Origin: Peptococcaceae bacterium UBA2264
GTDB lineage: Bacteria; Bacillota; Desulfitobacteriia; Desulfitobacteriales; Desulfitobacteriaceae
DNA: 11,374 bases
Direction: 5' to 3'
Assembly (NCBI GenBank): GCA_002347475.1
Contig: DDXI01000005.1
Coordinates: 1-11,374, forward strand
This document shows positions 7,929 through 11,374 of this stretch, piece after piece; position 1 is the stretch's first letter, and every line of letters begins with the position of its first letter. Made by a program: the position numbers and the translations under genes. Below the pieces are notes generated by a model. It saw only the letters and a program-made list of their open reading frames with translations, ran no database searches and had not been told where the DNA came from.

Positions 7929-7970
7929 AAAACAAAACTGCAGGCATCAAATTTGACTCGACACCTGCAG
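7929..7970 (-). terminator. Riboswitch-controlled intrinsic terminator before nrdD
   Basis: CTGCAGGTGTC and GATGCCTGCAG form an 11-base-pair stem with two G-U pairs, followed by TTTTGTTTT. ACCTGC in the B12 box (8085-8090) is complementary to GCAGGT in the 5' arm of this stem (7963-7968). That pairing would block the terminator when cobalamin is absent, a common arrangement for such switches. The base pairing is seen; the switching is inferred. Confidence 0.8.
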
Positions 7971-8077
7971 ACTGTTTTCCTGCAAGCAAGCTTATCCCAT
8001 TTCGTTTTATCTCACTTCTTCAATAAAACCGCATAGGATTCCTTTAACCCTGTAACCCGCAGAGCAAAAGAAGAATT

Positions 8078-8239
8078 GACTCAGGCAGGTCTTCTGGCTT
8101 AAGTATCATCACTCTTCCTGCCTTCCCATGTTACCAGTGGCATTCTTGGAACAGCTCCTCTTTTACAGCGGCGGTACCGCGCAGGATTTGCACCTGACTT
8201 CCCTTTTAAGCAATACTTAATTCGTATCGGCCCCGAATC
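8078..8239 (-). promoter_or_regulatory. Adenosylcobalamin (B12) riboswitch
   Basis: The minus strand carries the B12 box AAGCCAGAAGACCTGCC (8084-8100). It also has the conserved core from GGGAAG through GGTGCAAATCC to the GCCGCTGTAA element (8163-8203), and the intervening GCCACTGG...TGGGAAG arm. P1 closes with GATTCGGG (8232-8239) against CCTGAGTC (8078-8085), and a second helix pairs TTAAGTAT with ATACTTAA. It lies between the promoter and the terminator upstream of nrdD, so binding of cobalamin should lower nrdDG expression. Use of B12 switches on B12-independent isozyme genes is established for metE and for ribonucleotide reductases in some bacteria. Confidence 0.93.
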
Positions 8240-8255
8240 ATACTATATATATTTC
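8240..8255. promoter_or_regulatory. Candidate NrdR box, promoter-distal
   Basis: On the plus strand ATACTATATATATTTC matches the NrdR consensus ACACWATATATWGTGT at 12 of 16 positions by my count. It covers the expected transcription start, just downstream of the -10. It begins exactly 32 bp from the second box, the three-helical-turn spacing typical of NrdR operators. Confidence 0.55.
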
Positions 8256-8261
8256 ATTTTT

Positions 8262-8290
8262 ATAGTAATACATACTATATGCAGTGTCAA
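8262..8290 (-). promoter_or_regulatory. Sigma-A promoter of nrdDG
   Basis: A perfect TTGACA (8285-8290) and TACTAT (8262-8267) are separated by 17 bases on the minus strand. Transcription should begin near 8255, which places the whole riboswitch in the leader. Confidence 0.8.
8272..8287. promoter_or_regulatory. Candidate NrdR box, overlapping the -35
   Basis: On the plus strand ATACTATATGCAGTGT matches ACACWATATATWGTGT at 13 of 16 positions by my count. It overlaps the spacer and the -35 element, so a bound NrdR would block RNA polymerase. Confidence 0.6.
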
Positions 8291-8385
8291 CAAATATCGG
8301 ATATATTTACCAGTGAAACATTAAGCATGATAGTAAGATTAGTATCCTTTTTCCCATTGTCTTGCTCCCCAAATTCTCCTCTGGA

Positions 8386-9153
8386 TTAAGTGGTTTCGAC
8401 AAATTCCCTGATCACTTTAAAATACTTCGTTTGCCCGTAATAGAGAATATCGTTGTGATCGGCGCCGGGAATAATCAGCATGCTCTTTGGAGAAGACCCG
8501 AGATGCCTGTATAAAAACACGCCCTGCTTCAGCGAAACAAGCTGGTCGTATTCCCCGTGGATGACCAGAGCTGGTATGGTTATTTCTGTCACCATCTCAA
8601 TGCACTTATTGTTGAATGTTTCCGTGTCACCCTGAATCAATCCCAAATGCCTGATCATGTGCACAAAGCTGGTAAAACCGCTTTCAATGATAACTCCCTT
8701 CAGCAGATCAGGATAGCCATAGGCCAGTTCCAGGGCAGGGATGGACCCCAGGGATCTTCCCATAACGTACATGTCTTTTGATAGATTCTTTTCCGCCAGT
8801 GCTTCGCGCACGGCCGGAAACAGGCGGTGGGCGTCTTTGACCATATCAGTGAAGGTGGGATCACCTTGACTGGCGCCATAGCCCCGGTAGTCGGCCACAA
8901 CCAGATTCAGGCCCGCTTCATGGTATAAGGGCGCGATGTCGTCGTAATCACTGGCTATCTCCCCGTTCCCGTGAAAGTACAGCAGCCACGGTAATTTTCC
9001 ATCGGCCAAATAAAAGCGACAGGATACAGAAATGTTCTGCTCCACAGGGATAGCCAGATCAAAGGCATTTTCGGGACAAGGAGTATTATCCTGGCGGGGG
9101 TATAAAAAATAGCTCAGCACATCGGGCTGGTCAAGCAAAGAATAATTGATCAT
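8386..9153 (-). CDS. Alpha/beta hydrolase
   Basis: This 255-residue protein has the alpha/beta-hydrolase order: oxyanion-hole segment LLYFHGNGE (residues 57-65), DYRGYGASQG (88-97), nucleophile elbow GRSLGS with Ser134, catalytic Asp203 in HGEYDQLV, and His233 in GADHND. There is no signal peptide, so it is probably cytoplasmic. It resembles the YfhR/BEM46-like serine hydrolases; the substrate is unknown. I chose the ATG at 9153 because AGGAGG lies six bases before it; the frame extends 16 codons further up to an ATG that lacks a site. A terminator of the metallopeptidase gene lies upstream, so it is probably transcribed on its own. Confidence 0.88.
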   Translation of the reverse strand: MINYSLLDQPDVLSYFLYPRQDNTPCPENAFDLAIPVEQNISVSCRFYLADGKLPWLLYFHGNGEIASDYDDIAPLYHEAGLNLVVADYRGYGASQGDPTFTDMVKDAHRLFPAVREALAEKNLSKDMYVMGRSLGSIPALELAYGYPDLLKGVIIESGFTSFVHMIRHLGLIQGDTETFNNKCIEMVTEITIPALVIHGEYDQLVSLKQGVFLYRHLGSSPKSMLIIPGADHNDILYYGQTKYFKVIREFVETT

Positions 9154-9270
9154 TCTCTCCCTCCTCAAATTATTAATTCGAGGTCTGTAAGCAAAAATCA
9201 TTCCAATTCCGAAAATTTATATGGAGTTTTGCACCAGACTCCCAGGGCGATTCTTCTTTTTACCATAACC

Positions 9271-9313
9271 AAAACCTCCAGGCTGATGTGAAATAAGAAC
9301 ATCTGCTTGGAGG
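9271..9313 (-). terminator. Intrinsic terminator after the metallopeptidase gene
   Basis: A 39-base hairpin on the minus strand has arms beginning CCTCCAAGCAGATG and ending CATCAGCCTGGAGG, followed by TTTTGGTT. It resembles the hairpin at 11063-11101 in length and arm sequence. Confidence 0.7.
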
Positions 9314-9338
9314 AAGTTTACACAAAATATGAAATATC

Positions 9339-10178
9339 TTATAAATTATCGGCATTAAAGGTATCCCACTCTGCCAAACTTCCAGTGGTAAAGCCTTTTT
9401 TGAACCAGCGCATTCTTTGTTCCGAGGTCCCGTGTGTAAAACTATCCGGCACAACATATCCTTGCGCCTGTTTTTGGATGCGGTCGTCACCGATGGCGCT
9501 GGCTGCATTCAAAGCTTCTTCAATATCCCCCTCTTCCAGCAACCCCCTGCCCTGGGCATAATTTGCCCAGACACCAGCCAGGTAATCTGCCTGCAGTTCC
9601 AGCCTTACCGAATATTCGTTGTACTCGGTCTCGCTTAATCTTGTGCGAAGGGATTGCATTTGTTCCATGACGCCTAACTGCGTCTGCACATGGTGCCCGA
9701 CTTCATGAGCTATCACATAAGCCATTGCAAAATCGCCGGGCGCTGCATATGTTTCACGGAGCTCATTGTAAAAGCTCAGGTCTATATACACTTTATGGTC
9801 AGAAGGGCAATAAAACGGCCCTGTTGACGAGCCGGCAACCCCACAGGCAGACTTAACACTGTCTGTAAATAATACCAGAGTCGGCTCCTGATAATCCAAT
9901 CCTTCTTTCTGGAATATTTCGTTCCAGGCGCTCTCTGTATCGGCCAGCACTACAGACACGAATTCCGCCAGCTCCTTATCCTGTTCTGTTTCTACATAGG
10001 TTGAACTGCCACCTGAATTTGTATCCTGCAGATTACTGATTATGCTTCCCAGATCTCCTCCCAGCAGAGCGATTAGTAAAACAAGGATTATTCCGGCTCC
10101 TCCGCCAATCAAACCTTTTTTGGATATGCCTCTGCGGTCTTCAACATTGGTGCTTGCTGTTCTTCCCTTCCATTTCAT
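9339..10178 (-). CDS. Membrane-anchored neutral zinc metallopeptidase, YpfJ family
   Basis: The 279-residue protein belongs to the putative neutral zinc metallopeptidase family (YpfJ, KPN_02809). It has a short basic start, one membrane helix near residues 22-41, a Gly/Ser linker, and an extracytoplasmic domain. The zinc motif is HEVGHH (His158, Glu159, His162), and ELQADYLAGVW near residues 194-204 supplies the usual further ligand. A Cys112/Cys124 pair in the segment before GPFYCPSD is typical of the family and may form a disulfide. Length and N-terminal KGLIGGG match the family. The ATG follows GGAGG by ten bases. The physiological substrate is not known. The promoter at 10346-10374 probably drives it. 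Confidence 0.93.
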   Translation of the reverse strand: MKWKGRTASTNVEDRRGISKKGLIGGGAGIILVLLIALLGGDLGSIISNLQDTNSGGSSTYVETEQDKELAEFVSVVLADTESAWNEIFQKEGLDYQEPTLVLFTDSVKSACGVAGSSTGPFYCPSDHKVYIDLSFYNELRETYAAPGDFAMAYVIAHEVGHHVQTQLGVMEQMQSLRTRLSETEYNEYSVRLELQADYLAGVWANYAQGRGLLEEGDIEEALNAASAIGDDRIQKQAQGYVVPDSFTHGTSEQRMRWFKKGFTTGSLAEWDTFNADNL

Positions 10179-10345
10179 GATGGCTACTCCTCCAAATTCA
10201 GGATATTAATCCTTGCCCGTTAATAACATGAAAAAATCGATTTTGCAGGTTGCAGCTTAAAAAGCCATAATAATTATGAAGTCATGACCACTGAACATGA
10301 TGTTGAATGAGTTTCATTAATAGTTAGAATATTTTGTCTAAGTAA

Positions 10346-10374
10346 CATATATCATGGTATTTACAGGGTGTCAA
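10346..10374 (-). promoter_or_regulatory. Probable promoter of the metallopeptidase gene
   Basis: TTGACA (10369-10374) is followed after 17 bases by TATATG (10346-10351) on the minus strand. It would give a leader of about 160 bases with nothing recognisable in it. Confidence 0.5.
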
Positions 10375-10452
10375 CAGGTTTGTGACTGCTGTTTTTGTCA
10401 GGAAATCATGGTCAGGAAAATCCATGTTACTACATAAAGTAAGAAGTAAATG

Positions 10453-10593
10453 TTATTCCTCTTCTTTTACAAGGAAAATTGCTTTAAATATGATTGCAGC
10501 GAGTACTGCACCGACAAGGGGCGCAATAATGATAACCACTATCCGTATAGCCATATCCGAAGACACATTTCCAAGATAAAACTCCACATCGCT
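10453..10593 (-). pseudogene. C-terminal fragment resembling an aquaporin/glycerol facilitator (MIP)
   Basis: Forty-six codons lie between stops and end in a TAA. They read IIIAPLVGAVLAAIIFKAIF followed by a short charged tail, which is how the last membrane helix of MIP channels looks (typically APLIGAVLAALLYKFLF). None of the NPA boxes or earlier helices are present upstream, where all frames are interrupted. An ATG at codon 14 could make a 33-residue one-helix peptide, but no good ribosome binding site precedes it. I favour a remnant; a genuine small membrane protein cannot be excluded. Confidence 0.4.
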
Positions 10594-10846
10594 CTACGGC
10601 AAATATTAGTGTTATTAGGTCTACTCGACAAATATAATAGCATAATTTCAGCCGAGACAAGAAAATTTCTGCCTTCTTTTTTCTTTAACTCCAAGGCCTT
10701 TTCCACCAAAGCCTACAATAGCCGGGAATATAAAATGATTTTAGAATTGCATACTTGGCAATATATATATCACCCTTTATGATTATGTTATAATAAAACA
10801 GAAACTATAATTGGTAAAAAAGAAAATAAGCGAAGGAGGTTTTTGT
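10594..10846. other. Intergenic stretch without a clear gene
   Basis: I see no gene with a start and ribosome binding site here. A minus-strand reading at about 10640-10720 (ALVEKALELKKKEGRNFL and following) looks protein-like but is closed by stops and unassigned. The right end holds the leader of the small plus-strand gene: a TATAAT at 10789-10794 and the ribosome binding site at 10832-10839. Between 10179 and 10452 only the metallopeptidase promoter and leader are seen. Confidence 0.4.
10789..10794 (+). promoter_or_regulatory. Candidate -10 element of the small helical protein gene
   Basis: A perfect TATAAT lies 52 bases before the start codon, but no convincing -35 stands at the right distance; TTGGCA at 10755-10760 is too far upstream. 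Confidence 0.35.
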
Positions 10847-11020
10847 ATGGCGGATATTAAAAAAGACCTCGATAACATTTGGGACAAAGCCAAGAAAAAA
10901 ACTGAAGAATTAAAGGACAAGACGGAAGACAAGATTGAGGAGCTAAAAGACAAAGCTCACAAGCGCAAAGAGGACATGATGGAAGAAAAGATTGATAAGC
11001 TTGAGGACAAAACTAACTAG
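10847..11020 (+). CDS. Small highly charged helical protein with 11-residue repeats
   Basis: A 57-residue protein starts at an ATG six bases after GAAGGAGG, an excellent site; the frame also extends upstream without one. More than half the residues are Lys, Glu or Asp, with no Cys, Pro or Gly. From residue 17 the sequence repeats every 11 residues: TEELKDKTEDK, IEELKDKAHKR, KEDMMEEKIDK, LEDKTN. Such a period gives a long amphipathic helix, as in LEA-type and YtxH-like proteins, and would suit surface binding or a stress-protectant role, which is inference. It is the only intact plus-strand gene here and is followed by a strong terminator. Being a gene is well supported; its function is not known. 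Confidence 0.75.
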   Translation: MADIKKDLDNIWDKAKKKTEELKDKTEDKIEELKDKAHKRKEDMMEEKIDKLEDKTN

Positions 11021-11062
11021 AAAAGCATGACATTTTTGGAGACCGTCTCTGTTTTTTAAAAG

Positions 11063-11105
11063 CCTCCAAACAGATGCAGAATATGAGCATTTGTTTGGAG
11101 GTTTT
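11063..11105 (+). terminator. Strong, probably bidirectional intrinsic terminator
   Basis: CCTCCAAACAGATGC pairs with GCATTTGTTTGGAGG over 15 base pairs (one G-U) around a nine-base loop, followed by TTTTAT. On the other strand the stem is followed by CTTTT, so it can also end the converging SPFH gene, whose inferred original stop is at 11108-11110. Confidence 0.85.
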
Positions 11106-11107
11106 AT

Positions 11108-11374
11108 CTAATCGTCTTTTATTTTTGGGGTTCCCGGTGTTCCATTTTACCGGAAGTACCACACCCAGTTTACCGATCACATTAACCAGTTCGACTTCTG
11201 AGGGAACAATAACTTCGGCATTTTCTTTAAGAGCAGTTTCCACCGCTTCAAGCTTCCGCAAAAGCTGGGTATTACCTTTAAGATACAGGTCTGCGGCCTA
11301 TTTACCAGCTTTATAGCTTGGGCTTAGCCTTCAGCGGCCAGAATTTTGGCCTGCTTGATACCTTCCGCTTTCTT
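11108..11374 (-). pseudogene. SPFH/Band 7 (stomatin-like) protein, decayed C-terminal part
   Basis: The minus strand encodes, in pieces, the C-terminal helix of a stomatin-like protein: KKAEGIKQAKILAAEG, AQAIKLVN, AADLYLKG and QLLRKLEAVETALKENAEV, then IVPSE. Reconstruction needs three corrections: a TAA at 11324-11326 where CAA (Gln) is expected; one base lost near 11301, where AATAGG should be AATGAGG; and one extra A in the run at 11145-11148. Removing the extra A gives an ending VNGTPGTPKIKDD and a TAG right before the terminator. The SPFH domain itself would lie beyond the window. These proteins form membrane-bound oligomers. It is either a pseudogene or a badly sequenced end. Confidence 0.75.

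Noticed and set aside
10382..10782. Plus-strand open frames of 65 and 110 residues
   Set aside because: They overlap each other, lack ribosome binding sites and run antisense to the MIP-like fragment.
11038..11058. Extra small terminator GGAGA-CCG-TCTCT with T run
   Set aside because: The stem is only four to five base pairs with a three-base loop; the strong hairpin just downstream explains termination.

Overview
The window looks like chromosomal DNA from a strictly anaerobic, low-to-mid GC Firmicute (a Clostridia-type organism). The reasons are strong GGAGG-type ribosome binding sites, sigma-A-like promoters (TTGACA, TATAAT), T-tailed intrinsic terminators, an oxygen-sensitive class III ribonucleotide reductase under a cobalamin riboswitch, and an FMN-binding/ApbE pair. 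I cannot name the species. All recognisable genes except one short one lie on the minus strand. I see no rRNA, tRNA, CRISPR array, transposase or phage gene.

Layout. 1-1260: a membrane-anchored FMN-binding protein preceded by an ApbE flavin transferase gene that has lost its normal 5' end. 1260-2368: a stretch of gene fragments, including a TetR-like helix-turn-helix scrap, half a VOC/glyoxalase gene and a terminator. 2369-3660: a polytopic membrane protein of unknown function, with a promoter, a 17-codon ORF and a terminator upstream that resemble an attenuator. 3658-4920: a SAM methyltransferase with its own promoter and a small unknown protein. 5097-8290: nrdD-nrdG, the anaerobic ribonucleotide reductase and its radical-SAM activase. 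8386-10178: an alpha/beta hydrolase and a membrane-anchored zinc metallopeptidase of the YpfJ family. 10179-11374: the tail of an aquaporin-like gene, a 57-residue highly charged helical protein on the plus strand, and a decayed SPFH/stomatin gene that runs off the window edge.

The most informative unit is the nrdDG control region. A sigma-A promoter carries two NrdR-like boxes spaced exactly 32 bp apart. It is followed by a complete adenosylcobalamin riboswitch and then an intrinsic terminator before nrdD. The sequence therefore supports a two-layer switch: the NrdR repressor, which senses ATP/dATP, acts at initiation, and B12 acts by attenuation. This fits a cell that also has a B12-dependent class II reductase elsewhere, which is an inference because no such gene is in this window.

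The rest is ordinary accessory chromosome with a notable number of broken genes. I did not find a clearly new multi-gene system. The best candidates for follow-up are the nrdDG regulatory region, the leader of the membrane protein, and a pair of related 39-bp terminator hairpins.
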